From NCBI RefSeq assembly GCF_013372285.1, contig NZ_CP054301.1, positions 351,001 through 415,000 of the forward strand: a DNA stretch of 64,000 nucleotides, given 5' to 3'. Below, piece after piece: positions 21,324-29,543 of this stretch (position 1 is the stretch's first letter; every line of letters starts with the position of its first letter). The notes beneath the pieces were generated by a model, which saw only the letters and a list, made by a program, of their open reading frames with translations, was not told the DNA's origin and made no database searches. The DNA comes from Marinomonas primoryensis. Lineage in GTDB: Bacteria; Pseudomonadota; Gammaproteobacteria; Pseudomonadales; Marinomonadaceae. The translations under genes and the position numbers were made by a program.

Positions 21324-22012
21324 ATGACGCTACAAATAAAGTCGCCATCATTGGCGGAACGGGCCCACAAGGCAAAGGTCTTGCACTGCGTTTGGCACAA
21401 GCTGGCGTGAGTGTGGTGTTGGGTTCTCGTGATCCAGCGAAAGCACAAGAAACCGCGCTGCAATTGGTGAGTACCTTGGCAGAATTGGATTGTCAGGCGG
21501 ACATTACGGGTATGTCGATGGAAGACGCGACCAACGCCGCAGACAGTCTTGTCATCTTGTCGGTTCCTTATGCAGGTCACGACGCAACATTGACTAAGCT
21601 TGCGCCTTTACTGGTCGGCAAAGTCTTGGTCGACATTGTCGTACCCTTGGCACCGGGTAATCCGAAAGCCGTGGTCATGCCAGAAGCAGGTTCGGTAACG
21701 GAATCGGCTCAGTTGTTATTGGGCGATGCTATACCTGTCGTGGGTGCGTTGCATAACGTGTCGGCGATTACCTTGAACGATCTTTCTCGTTCTATTAATT
21801 GCGATATCTTGGTGTGCGGCAATGACCTAAATGCGAAGAAGCAAGTGATGGCATTGATCGAAAAAATGGGCACCAAAGCTTATAACGCAGGCCTTGCAGA
21901 AAGTGCTCGTTGTATCGAAGCGCTAACGCCGATTCTGATTCGTTTGAATATCTCGAAAGACGTGCCGTTCAGTCATGCGGGTATACGTATTTGTCCTCCA
22001 GACGAGCATTAA
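21320..22012 (+). CDS. npdG: F420H2:NADP+ oxidoreductase (Fno)
   Basis: A 230-residue Rossmann protein that exchanges hydride between NADPH and F420. The glycine-rich [19 protein letters not shown] motif at residues 8-26 and the NADP phosphate-binding GSRDPAKA match Fno/NpdG. In an aerobe it would supply F420H2 from NADPH for the luciferase-like enzyme encoded next. Separated from cofE only by the 24-codon frame. Confidence 0.87.
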   Translation: MNDATNKVAIIGGTGPQGKGLALRLAQAGVSVVLGSRDPAKAQETALQLVSTLAELDCQADITGMSMEDATNAADSLVILSVPYAGHDATLTKLAPLLVGKVLVDIVVPLAPGNPKAVVMPEAGSVTESAQLLLGDAIPVVGALHNVSAITLNDLSRSINCDILVCGNDLNAKKQVMALIEKMGTKAYNAGLAESARCIEALTPILIRLNISKDVPFSHAGIRICPPDEH

Positions 22013-22112
22013 TTAACCACTGTGCTCGGCACATCGTGACAAGTTGTTTAGTTATTCGGTTGTTTTAAAAATTAGAAAACTATTAAAAGTATAATCATAA
22101 GAGGAACACATC

Positions 22113-23123
22113 ATGGAATTTGGTATCACGTTTAAGGGTTTTGTAAGCCCAGATCGCGCTCGTAACTTGGTTCGTCAGGCAGAAGCCGCCGGTTTTACTT
22201 ATTGCTGGTTTTACGATTCACACATTTTATGGCGCGAATCCTTTGTTGCGATGGCAATGTGTATGGAACACACCACAAAAATGCGTTTTGGTCCTTGTGT
22301 CACCAACCCAAACATTCGCGATTGGTCATTGGCTGCCAGCTTATACGCAAGCTTGGCGCATCAAAGTAAGGGGCGTTTTGACATTGGCCTTGGACGTGGT
22401 GATTCGTCTATGCGTGTTATGGGCAAGAAACCGGCAACCATCGCGCGCCTTACGGAATTCACCACCAAGGTAAAAGCCATGGTTCGGGGTGACGAAGTAG
22501 AATACGGCGAATGCCCAGAGCCAGTGAAATTACCTTGGGCAACAGGCTATGAACTGCCTGTTTGGATTGGCGCGTACGGACCAAAAGCCTTAGCGGCGGC
22601 AGGAGAAGTAGGTGACGGTTTGATTCTACAAATAGGTGATCCTGCTTTGGTAAAATGGTTTAGAGACCAAGCGGTTGCCGCAGGTGAAGCTGCGGGTCGT
22701 GATATGTCTAACTTCAAAGTACAAGCCGCAGCGCCGGCTTACTTTGGTGACATGGATTACTGCATCGAACACACTAAATGGTTCCCAGCAATGGTGGGTA
22801 ACCACGTTGCCGATATCGTCGAAAAATACGGAGCGGATTCTGGTCTGGTGCCAAAAAGCCTGACAGACTATATCGAAAACCGTAAAGGCTACGACTACTC
22901 GAAACATGGCCAAAGTGATAACCCATTCCTAGACTTCATCACAGAAGACATTATCAAAAGCTTCTGTGTACTGGGAACGGTTGAAGACCACATTACTCGA
23001 ATCAAAGACCTAGAAGCCGCTGGTACAACGCAATTTAATATCTACCTAGACAACGGTGATGAAGAAGAAATTATTGCCAAATACGGCCGAGAAATCATTC
23101 CCGTATTTAATGGTGAGAAGTAA
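22113..23123 (+). CDS. F420-dependent luciferase-like (LLM) oxidoreductase
   Basis: A 336-residue TIM-barrel protein of the LLM superfamily, F420 branch: MEFGITFKGFVSPDRARNL, a YCWFYDSHILW segment, FGPCVTNPNIRDW and GRFDIGLGRGDSSMRVMGKK resemble Mer/FGD-type enzymes. From memory it fits the TIGRFAM group called the CPS_4043 family, of unknown function, in which proteobacterial members are often the only F420-dependent LLM protein. RBS AAGAGGAAC. Last gene of the F420 operon. The substrate is unknown; context suggests reduction of the pyrimidine ring (hypothesis). Confidence 0.85.
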   Translation: MEFGITFKGFVSPDRARNLVRQAEAAGFTYCWFYDSHILWRESFVAMAMCMEHTTKMRFGPCVTNPNIRDWSLAASLYASLAHQSKGRFDIGLGRGDSSMRVMGKKPATIARLTEFTTKVKAMVRGDEVEYGECPEPVKLPWATGYELPVWIGAYGPKALAAAGEVGDGLILQIGDPALVKWFRDQAVAAGEAAGRDMSNFKVQAAAPAYFGDMDYCIEHTKWFPAMVGNHVADIVEKYGADSGLVPKSLTDYIENRKGYDYSKHGQSDNPFLDFITEDIIKSFCVLGTVEDHITRIKDLEAAGTTQFNIYLDNGDEEEIIAKYGREIIPVFNGEK

Positions 23124-23156
23124 TCTGAATGACTGATAAATAGATAAAAATCTATC

Positions 23157-23196
23157 TATAGTTCCTTCCTAATTGGAGAAAGGGGAAGGAACTATA
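23157..23196 (+). terminator. Hairpin at end of the F420 operon
   Basis: A perfect 13-bp inverted repeat, TATAGTTCCTTCC (23157-23169) and its complement (23184-23196), with a 14-nt loop, 33 bp after the LLM stop. No T-run follows, so it may be a weak terminator or a 3'-end stabiliser. Confidence 0.5.
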
Positions 23197-23271
23197 CGTC
23201 AGTGGATCAAGTTCTACATGTTTTTAAACACTAACTAATCGAAACGTTAAGGTTGTGAAGAGTCCAATTTT

Positions 23272-23392
23272 TCACGCAGAAAAGACTATTTCATTTTTAT
23301 CTAAATCTCTCACATAGGCAGAAAATTCAGGTCCCCGTTGATTGGGTTCGCCTTCACAAGTACCGCCCAATTCAATCGCTATTTTTAGAAAT
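23272..23392 (-). pseudogene. Remnant of a VOC/glyoxalase-type gene (C-terminal end)
   Basis: The minus strand reads AIELGGTCEGEPNQRGPEF then SAYVRDLDKNEIVFSA and a stop at 23272-23274. This is the characteristic final segment of VOC (glyoxalase/bleomycin-resistance) proteins. No preceding VOC sequence is present: at about 23385 it runs into the opposite-strand DUF4872-like remnant. Confidence 0.6.
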
Positions 23393-23623
23393 ATGTACCG
23401 TGACTTCCTCAAAGAAGCTTACGAGCTTACCAAGCTTGCTCCTATTAGTGATGCGTATGAGCAGTTTGTGGAGATCGCTGAGTTATGGACCGATGTGGCA
23501 AGTTTATTGGATCGCGCGGGGAAGCATAATGACGAATGTCTTGTGAATAAAGCGTCTGATATTTTGGTTGAATTGTCGAGTAAAGAGTACTTAGCCATGA
23601 AAACACTGGAAAAAATCGCATAG
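23385..23623 (+). pseudogene. Remnant of a BtrH/DUF4872-like gene (C-terminal end)
   Basis: The frame from about 23385 reads IFRNMYRDFLKEAYEL, YEQFVEIAELWTDVASLL and on to a stop at 23623, resembling the C-terminal helical domain of butirosin-H-type proteins (DUF4872). The first 14 residues of the open frame (from 23342) are antisense of the VOC remnant and not genuine. The N-terminal catalytic-like domain is missing, so this is probably non-functional. Confidence 0.55.
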
Positions 23624-23713
23624 AATGCTCTTGCAGTAGGTACTCCAGCCAAATTTTATTTTTCCACTAAGCTTATTTAGCGTGAATGTGGTTATTAAAT
23701 AATGAGGTGTAAA

Positions 23714-24085
23714 ATGAAATTAGGGGCATTTTCAATCAGTTTATCGGTTAAAAACATTGAAGTATCGAAAGTCTTTTATCAAAAAATGGGTTTTGAGGCA
23801 GTGGGTGGGGATCAATCTCAAAATTGGTTAATACTACAAAATGGTGATCATAAAATCGGATTGTTTCAAGGTATGTTTGAAGGGAACATGCTGACATTCA
23901 ACCCTGGCTGGGATCAAAGCCGTAACACTTTAGAATCATTTACTGACGTTAGAGATCTTTTAAAAGAGTTTGAGTCGCAAGGCATTAATATAGTCGATAA
24001 ATCCATTCATGGTGAAAGTGGTCCCTCGCATATTTCCCTACAAGACCCTGATGGAAATATGATTCTCATTGATCAACACATCTAA
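23714..24085 (+). CDS. VOC-family protein (glyoxalase-like)
   Basis: A 123-residue single-domain VOC protein with paired beta-alpha-beta-beta-beta modules: GAFSISLSVKNIEVSKVFYQKMGF at the start and ISLQDPDGNMILID at the end. The family includes dioxygenases, isomerases and resistance proteins; this one's substrate is unknown. ATG 23714 is preferred over 23702 because GAGG lies 7 bases before it. A terminator follows. Confidence 0.78.
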   Translation: MKLGAFSISLSVKNIEVSKVFYQKMGFEAVGGDQSQNWLILQNGDHKIGLFQGMFEGNMLTFNPGWDQSRNTLESFTDVRDLLKEFESQGINIVDKSIHGESGPSHISLQDPDGNMILIDQHI

Positions 24086-24138
24086 GCGATGACTTCTTTC
24101 TCTCTAAGCAAACCTCTTTTAGGACGGGGCACTAAACG

Positions 24139-24176
24139 AAAAAAGCGTCAATGTTATTTTAACATTGACGCTTTTT
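24139..24176. terminator. Bidirectional intrinsic terminator
   Basis: A perfect 12-bp stem GCGTCAATGTTA (24145-24156) with TAACATTGACGC (24160-24171), flanked by an A-run before and a T-run after. It serves the convergent VOC gene and the minus-strand secreted-protein gene. Confidence 0.9.
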
Positions 24177-24209
24177 ATCGAGCAAATATTGAATTAAGCT
24201 GCGAGGGGA

Positions 24210-24491
24210 TTACTCTGCAGAATTCGCTCGTAATTCATCAAATTGTGCCTGAAGATCTGCATGCTTAGCATTGTAAACAGCTTCTTTTTGGCTGTAGGTG
24301 TAAGCACCATTCAAATCAACACTTTTATCGACTGTTGCGCCTAGGTTTTCTAAGGTAACGGTCAATGCTTGAACGCCACCACGAGCACTTTGAAAGCGAT
24401 CGGAAGCGTTATCATCGTCGGATGCAAACGCTGACGTTGATAAAACAGAAGCGGTAATAAGAGTGGCTGCAATAGCGGTTAATTTTTTCAT
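24210..24491 (-). CDS. Small secreted protein of unknown function
   Basis: A 93-residue protein beginning MKKLTAIAATLITASVLSTS with a signal peptide ending near AFA-SDDD. The mature part is about 70 residues, acidic and helix-prone (VQALTVTLENLGATVDKS), with no Cys. I do not recognise the family; a periplasmic location is inferred. ATG 24491 follows AAAGGTAC. A longer frame from 24560 would bury the signal peptide and is rejected. Confidence 0.65.
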   Translation of the reverse strand: MKKLTAIAATLITASVLSTSAFASDDDNASDRFQSARGGVQALTVTLENLGATVDKSVDLNGAYTYSQKEAVYNAKHADLQAQFDELRANSAE

Positions 24492-24979
24492 AATAATGTA
24501 CCTTTTAAGTATTCGTTTAAAGTGAAGCCCGCCGAGCAAGCCCCGTCTGATGGAGTTCATATTAGAGGAAAAAAATTAGATTGAAATAGTATTTAAGACG
24601 CTTCCATTGTCTTTGCCGAATGCTACTTTGTGCGTCCATAATCGTTTAAATATGCAGATTTTTAGTGAATTAAGTATGAATTAGGTCATTTTTTTGAAAT
24701 GAGGATGGAAAGCTCAAAATTCAACGAACTATGTTGAAGAGTAAGAATGAACCGTTCTAAAAAACACATTATTCAAATCAATAAAATTGATATAAGGGCT
24801 CAAAAGAGCCATGGATATCGAGTAAAAAATTTTCCTCTTGCACAATGTTTTTTATGAATAAAATGCTCTGTTGGAGAATTCTTTGTGTGACAATCTATTT
24901 TGACGCCGTTTTTATGTCGTCTGAATGCTGATTATGCTTGGAGTGGTTAATCATTATGGTAAATAGAGCGCTTATATAA
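24492..24979. other. 488-bp spacer without recognised gene
   Basis: Lies between two divergent small genes. A+T-rich, presumably holds both promoters. I see no gene, repeat or strong hairpin in it. Confidence 0.5.
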
Positions 24980-25420
24980 ATGTATGCAATAGAAGCAAAA
25001 GCCGTTTTGTCGTATTTTCTGGGAGATTGGGAAATGCATCGAGTGATTTCTGAATTTGGCGAAATAACAGGGCGGGCAACGTTTCGCCTTAATGGCGAAA
25101 GTGATCAGCGTCTCGATTATAAAGAAGCCGTCATGTTACCCAGATTAGGTGAGCAAAAAGCCAATGCCTTTCGAGAGTATGAATATCGGATGACAGACGC
25201 TGGCTTTGATATATTCTTCTCTGACGGCGCGACCAAAGGTCAGCTGTTTTTGAGCTTTGTATTTGCCCAAGCTAGCATACTTACGTCCCATCATCTGTGC
25301 ATACAAGACCATTACGACGCCGAGTTTGTATTCTTATCAGACGATGAATTTGAACTGAGTTTTACCGTGGTCGGCCCGAAAAAAGATTACTCGATTCAAA
25401 CGCGTTTCATTAGAGCTTAG
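24980..25420 (+). CDS. DUF6314-like protein
   Basis: A 146-residue cytoplasmic protein. The start YFLGDWEMHRVIS, followed by GRATFRL and a beta-rich body ending in FTVVGPKKDYSIQTRF, fits the lipocalin-like pattern of DUF6314 proteins. Function unknown. No good ribosome site precedes ATG 24980. Confidence 0.6.
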   Translation: MYAIEAKAVLSYFLGDWEMHRVISEFGEITGRATFRLNGESDQRLDYKEAVMLPRLGEQKANAFREYEYRMTDAGFDIFFSDGATKGQLFLSFVFAQASILTSHHLCIQDHYDAEFVFLSDDEFELSFTVVGPKKDYSIQTRFIRA

Positions 25421-25452
25421 TTGCTCACTTATCTAGTGAATAGTGTCTTTAG

Positions 25453-26259
25453 TTAATGATGATCATTGCGCCTTAAGTGTGTTTCAAAGGCACGAATTAA
25501 CAAGGATAAACTTAAGGTAAGAACAAGGTACATAAAGGCAACGACATTGTAAGTTTCAAAGAACTGAAAAGTCGATGAGCTGTATATTTTGCCTAGTTGG
25601 GTGATGTCTTGAACGCCGAGTACGGATACGAGCGCTGAATCTTTGATCATGGCGACGAGGTCGTTGCCCAGTGGCGGTAAAATTTTCCGCATGGCTTGGG
25701 GCAAGGTGATAAGGCGAAATCGATGCCAGTTAGACAATCCCAATGCTTTTGCCGCTTCTATTTGTCCTTTCCCTACTTCCTGAATACCGGCACGAAACAC
25801 TTCTGCAATAAACGCGCTGTAGCTGATGGCGAGAGCAAAGATGGCACGCCACAGAAGGGTGAAGTCTCGAGTTCTGGCGGTTTCTAGCCAGCCAGCTTCA
25901 ATTGGTATTTGTAATGCCCAATTGTAGAGTTTTACCATTTCTGGTGCGCCGACAAAGGCGATGTAAAACAGCAGCACAAGAACGGGAACACCGCGGAATA
26001 CTTCTACATAAAAACGCGCGAATTCACGAAGAATACGATGACGAGAAAATCCAGCCAGCGCGATTAATAAGCCGATTAGACTGGCTAGAATAAAAGCCAT
26101 AAAGGTGACGCCGACGGTGGTCAGCAGTCCTTCGCTCAGTGCATTCGCTATGCGTTGGTAGCTTTGCTCTGCCACCATGTTCCATAACAGAACAAGAGCG
26201 ATAATGATGATGGTGACTAACCACCATGGCGTGCGTTCTAAGGTTTTTTTAAAGGGCAT
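25453..26259 (-). CDS. Amino-acid ABC transporter permease (HisM/GlnP family)
   Basis: A 268-residue inner-membrane permease with about five hydrophobic segments. The EAA-type loop GQIEAAKALGLSNWHRFRLITLPQAMRKILPPL that contacts the ATPase is intact. ATG 26259 is used; the longer frame needs a TTG at 26298 next to a terminator T-run. Paired with the binding-protein gene upstream. No second permease or ATPase gene is adjacent, so an ATPase must come from elsewhere. Confidence 0.85.
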   Translation of the reverse strand: MPFKKTLERTPWWLVTIIIIALVLLWNMVAEQSYQRIANALSEGLLTTVGVTFMAFILASLIGLLIALAGFSRHRILREFARFYVEVFRGVPVLVLLFYIAFVGAPEMVKLYNWALQIPIEAGWLETARTRDFTLLWRAIFALAISYSAFIAEVFRAGIQEVGKGQIEAAKALGLSNWHRFRLITLPQAMRKILPPLGNDLVAMIKDSALVSVLGVQDITQLGKIYSSSTFQFFETYNVVAFMYLVLTLSLSLLIRAFETHLRRNDHH

Positions 26260-26299
26260 AATCGATTCATAGCTGGACCATTCCTTGGTCGATATCAAT

Positions 26300-26333
26300 A
26301 AAAAACGGATCGCCTTTAATTAGAGGATCCGTT
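26300..26333 (-). terminator. Attenuator-like terminator between binding protein and permease
   Basis: On the minus strand AACGGATC and GATCCGTT (8 bp, extended inside by CCT/AGG) form a hairpin followed by six T. It lies in the 99-bp spacer before the permease gene and would make binding protein more abundant than permease. Confidence 0.7.
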
Positions 26334-26358
26334 ACCAAGTTGGGCTATTAGTGACGCG

Positions 26359-27147
26359 TTATTGGTTGTAGTCGAAAAACCATTTTTTATTGAGTGCATC
26401 AAGTGTGCCGTCTTTTTTCATGCTGTTGATCGCAGCATTTATTGGTTTAAGAAGGTCCGACCCTGGTGTTAGGATAAAGCCAAAATCTTCGGAACCTAAC
26501 GGGCCGCCGATGATTTTGAATGAACCTGGATTGGCGCCAATGTAGCCACGGGCCGACGCGGCATCCATTAATACACTGTCTACATCGCCAGATTTAAGTG
26601 CTTGTACTGACGTGCCAAACGTTTCGAGTAGCGTGATGCGAGGATTATCTTCGCTGCCATCCAATACGTCATAAACAGCGACATAAAAGTTGGTGGTGCC
26701 AGCTTGAGCGCCAAATTGAAAGTCGTCATTGGCGGCAAAAGACTCGGCATCAGTGAAGCGCTTTTCGTCGGCACGAACCAACATGAACTGTTGCGATGTC
26801 AGGTAGGGAACAGTGAAATCGATTTGCTGTGCGCGTTCCTCATTAATGGTGATGCCATCCATACCAACATCGTATTGTGCTTGCTTGACCGCCTGAATCA
26901 TCGCGTCCCAACTGCTTAAGTGCCATTCTATTTTGGCGTTTAGGCGTTTGCCTATTTCGTTCATGGCGTCGTATTCCCAGCCAATGCCTTCACCTGTTGC
27001 AGGGTCCACAAAGTTCAGTGGCGTGTAGGCGTTTTCGGTGACGGCTAAAATAGTGCGGCCTTTAAGGTCTGGTAAACTATCGGCGAAACTGGCGCTACTG
27101 ATAGAAATAGCGGCGATAACCATCAAACGAGATAACAAAGAAATCAT
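26359..27147 (-). CDS. Amino-acid ABC transporter periplasmic binding protein
   Basis: A 262-residue protein with signal peptide (cleavage near ASFA-DSLP) and the family-3 solute-binding fold: ILAVTENAYTPLNFVD, GWEYDAMNEIGKRLNAK and YDVGMDGITINEERAQQIDFT. Ligand probably a polar amino acid. Promoter side faces the holD-like gene. Confidence 0.87.
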   Translation of the reverse strand: MISLLSRLMVIAAISISSASFADSLPDLKGRTILAVTENAYTPLNFVDPATGEGIGWEYDAMNEIGKRLNAKIEWHLSSWDAMIQAVKQAQYDVGMDGITINEERAQQIDFTVPYLTSQQFMLVRADEKRFTDAESFAANDDFQFGAQAGTTNFYVAVYDVLDGSEDNPRITLLETFGTSVQALKSGDVDSVLMDAASARGYIGANPGSFKIIGGPLGSEDFGFILTPGSDLLKPINAAINSMKKDGTLDALNKKWFFDYNQ

Positions 27148-27336
27148 GGGTGTTTACCTTTTAAAAGACGTTTTTTGAGTTTGCTCAAGATGGTAGAGAT
27201 TATACATAGACGATAAAGACTAGACCATGCAATCTTGTGGTCATCAAGTGGCATGTCGAAGCGTAAACGAGTATATTTACTTTCTCATATTCAAACCGCT
27301 GAATGCTCGCATTCAAGGCTACTACTTAAGGTTCTT

Positions 27337-28164
27337 ATGTCCCGCGAATTACCTCCTCAACAGGCTTTTCAAACTCATTGCTTAGCGCAAATGGGCGTGG
27401 TGTCTTGGTTGTCTTCGACGGACAGTGTGTCAGGTACGGTTTATATGCCGGTTCAGCCTTGGTACATAGAAACCGAGATAGAAGCGACTTTTTCTTCCAC
27501 CGATACCGTGGTTGACCCTTATTCTACGGGGTTTAAAGCGGCGGAGCCTGCACCTGTTCCTGTGGCTAAGTTGTTGATGGACACAAAAGATCCGTTAGTG
27601 AATCATCTCCGCGAACAGTTGAACGCAGGACCGGAAATCGTGGTTGAAGATTTACAGCCAATTGAAGAACTGGCTGTGGATATTGTAGTTGAACCCGATC
27701 CTGCAGTTACCAGTCAAATAACTCGTCTTGATATCCGCGCTTATGCTTTGTCGAATAAATTGTTGATTTTAAGTGATGTACCAGCGGTATTTTCACAGCA
27801 AGAAGAGATTGAGCGTCTTGCATTGAAAATGGGTCAGGCGCTTTTAAAGCAACCGATAGATGAATGGCAGGGTAGTGCATTTTCTTGGCCGGGTGCGTTA
27901 CGAAATCAGCATTTTCTAAGACGTACAGATTGGCTTTTTGGTGCGTTAGAAAGCTATGTGGCGCGGTTGGTAAAAGGTTTTCCTGATACGCCAATGTTGG
28001 TGCTTGCGGGTTCGCAGATTACTCAGATGGTGGAAGACTTGCCGCCAGAAAGCCCATTGAAACACTATCCTACCGCGTGTATCGTGAGTTTGTCTGAGCT
28101 GCATCGTATTCCTGAGTTACGCAAAGACGCATGGGAAGTCATGCAGTCTTGTCTTTTTCGTTAA
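27337..28164 (+). CDS. HolD-like protein (DNA polymerase III psi subunit candidate), extended
   Basis: A 275-residue protein with two short stretches like E. coli psi: the N-terminal CLAQMGVVSWLS, LLILSDVPAV in the middle, and the C-terminal LHRIPELRKDAWEVMQSC. Between them is a long acidic Pro/Val/Glu-rich linker (about residues 75-155) that E. coli psi (137 residues) lacks. Like holD, it lies directly before rimI. ATG 27337 follows TTAAGG and is preferred over a TTG at 27235. The assignment rests on synteny and weak similarity. Confidence 0.5.
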   Translation: MSRELPPQQAFQTHCLAQMGVVSWLSSTDSVSGTVYMPVQPWYIETEIEATFSSTDTVVDPYSTGFKAAEPAPVPVAKLLMDTKDPLVNHLREQLNAGPEIVVEDLQPIEELAVDIVVEPDPAVTSQITRLDIRAYALSNKLLILSDVPAVFSQQEEIERLALKMGQALLKQPIDEWQGSAFSWPGALRNQHFLRRTDWLFGALESYVARLVKGFPDTPMLVLAGSQITQMVEDLPPESPLKHYPTACIVSLSELHRIPELRKDAWEVMQSCLFR

Positions 28165-28196
28165 CCTCGCTCACGGCTAATTTGGCACTGAATTTT

Positions 28197-28703
28197 ATGA
28201 CTCCTTCCGTTTTTATTCGTCAGGCGCTTGCGTCTGATTTGCCTTCTATTATTCGACTTGATGCCTTGTCTAATCCTTACCCTTGGGGCGAGGCTTTGGT
28301 CGTTGATGCGTTGCAGACACGGCGAAACTGGGTCATTGAACCTGCCAGCGAATCCGTTAATACGTCGGCTAATAGTCCCGCTGATAATGTGCTGGGCTGG
28401 CTCACTGCGTCGGCGATATTTGATCAGTCTGAATTAGAATTAATTGTGATTGATTCGGCTGTCCGTAGACAGGGGCTAGCAAGAAAGTTGATGATAGTTT
28501 GGTTGCAAGCCGCCGCGCAGCAAGGAGCCTGTGAACTGTTATTGGAAGTGCGCGAGTCGAATCTTGGTGCGATCTCTTTATATGAGTCTTTGGGCTTTGA
28601 GTTGGTCGGGCGCCGTAAAAATTATTATCAAATAGAAAAAAAAGGACAAACCGAACAAGGCCACGAAGCGGCCTGTTTGTTCACGTTAAAAATGAACGTT
28701 TGA
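28197..28703 (+). CDS. rimI: Ribosomal protein S18-alanine N-acetyltransferase
   Basis: A 168-residue GNAT acetyltransferase. Acetyl-CoA-binding motif RRQGLARKLM, RESNLGAISLYESLGFELVGRR and the Tyr-rich KNYYQ end match RimI, which acetylates the N-terminus of S18. A Ser/Asn/Ala-rich insertion at about residues 48-60 is unusual. The longer frame starting inside the holD-like gene (28131) is not conserved. Confidence 0.85.
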   Translation: MTPSVFIRQALASDLPSIIRLDALSNPYPWGEALVVDALQTRRNWVIEPASESVNTSANSPADNVLGWLTASAIFDQSELELIVIDSAVRRQGLARKLMIVWLQAAAQQGACELLLEVRESNLGAISLYESLGFELVGRRKNYYQIEKKGQTEQGHEAACLFTLKMNV

Positions 28704-28729
28704 ATTCTATCCTAATAAGGAGAGTAATT

Positions 28730-29281
28730 ATGAGTAAGGTGTTGGTTCCTATTGCCAATGGCAATGAAGATATTGAAACCATTACGATTATCGATGTACT
28801 GCGCCGTGGTGGTTTAACGGTAACCGTGGCGAGTGTGCATGAGTCCAAACATATAGTGGCGGCACACGGTTCTAAACTAGAAGCGGATGTTTTGTTAACG
28901 GACGTGGCGGATCAAATGTTTGACGCCATTGTATTGCCAGGTGGTATGCCGGGCGCTGAGCATCTGCGCGACTGTGCATTGCTGATTGATATGCTGGAAA
29001 AACATGACATTCAAGACACGCTTTTGGCGGCTATTTGTGCATCGCCTGCGGTGGTATTTGGTACGCATGGTTTTCTCGTTGATAAACAAGCGACCTGCTA
29101 TCCCGGTTTTGAAAGCGGTTTGAGCGGCGCTGAATACATTGCTAATGAACCTGTGGTGATGGATGGTAATATTTTGACGGGCAAAGGGCCTGCTGCCGCA
29201 ATGGTCTTTTCATTGACCGTGCTAGGTAACTTAAAAGGCTATGAAACTGCGCAAAGTGTAGCGGATGGATTGTTGTGCTAA
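28730..29281 (+). CDS. yajL: DJ-1/PfpI-family protein (YajL type)
   Basis: A 183-residue flavodoxin-like protein: VLVPIANGNEDIETITIIDVLRR at the start, the nucleophile Cys in LLAAICASPA near residue 106, and GMPGAEHLRD. YajL is a cytoplasmic oxidative-stress/deglycase-type chaperone; the exact activity of the family is debated. AAGGAGAG precedes ATG 28730; a 10-codon upstream extension overlapping rimI is less likely. Confidence 0.87.
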   Translation: MSKVLVPIANGNEDIETITIIDVLRRGGLTVTVASVHESKHIVAAHGSKLEADVLLTDVADQMFDAIVLPGGMPGAEHLRDCALLIDMLEKHDIQDTLLAAICASPAVVFGTHGFLVDKQATCYPGFESGLSGAEYIANEPVVMDGNILTGKGPAAAMVFSLTVLGNLKGYETAQSVADGLLC

Positions 29282-29325
29282 TTGGCTTTGCCACGGCTTC
29301 CTTATTCTTGACTAAGAAGTCAAGA

Positions 29326-29352
29326 AAAAATACGCGCAACCTCCGTATTTTT
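29326..29352 (+). terminator. Intrinsic terminator after yajL
   Basis: AAAAATACG (29326-29334) pairs with CGTATTTTT (29344-29352); 9-bp stem, 9-nt loop, ending in T. Confidence 0.65.
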
Positions 29353-29426
29353 GCCTGTTTTCTTGGCAATTCGGTGGACGCAAAAGTCGTATCGGAGTAG
29401 AATTGGGCAGATTTTTTGAACGCGAG

Positions 29427-29451
29427 ATCTATTAATTATCGATTAATAGAT
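29427..29451. promoter_or_regulatory. 10-bp inverted repeat in the carA leader
   Basis: ATCTATTAAT-tatcg-ATTAATAGAT, a perfect dyad 93 bp before the carA start. It could be a regulator-binding site or an RNA hairpin. Confidence 0.5.
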
Positions 29452-29474
29452 GGACGGCAAAAACGCAATATCTT

Positions 29475-29511
29475 AAAAGCGAGATGGGCTATTGGCTCTT
29501 CTCGCTTTTTT
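29475..29511 (+). terminator. Intrinsic terminator in the carA leader (attenuator candidate)
   Basis: AAAAGCGAGA (29475-29484) pairs with TCTCGCTTTT (29500-29509) and runs into TTTTTT. It ends only 32 nt before the carA start, where a terminator can act only on the leader transcript. Confidence 0.75.
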
Positions 29512-29543
29512 GCAACCTGATAGGCTCTAAATGGGAGGTTCCT

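Noticed and set aside
22113..23123. LLM protein as RutA (pyrimidine monooxygenase, also LLM fold)
   Set aside because: Lacks the RutA N-terminal pattern, resembles the F420 branch, and no other rut genes are present; dihydropyrimidinase would not be needed in a Rut pathway.
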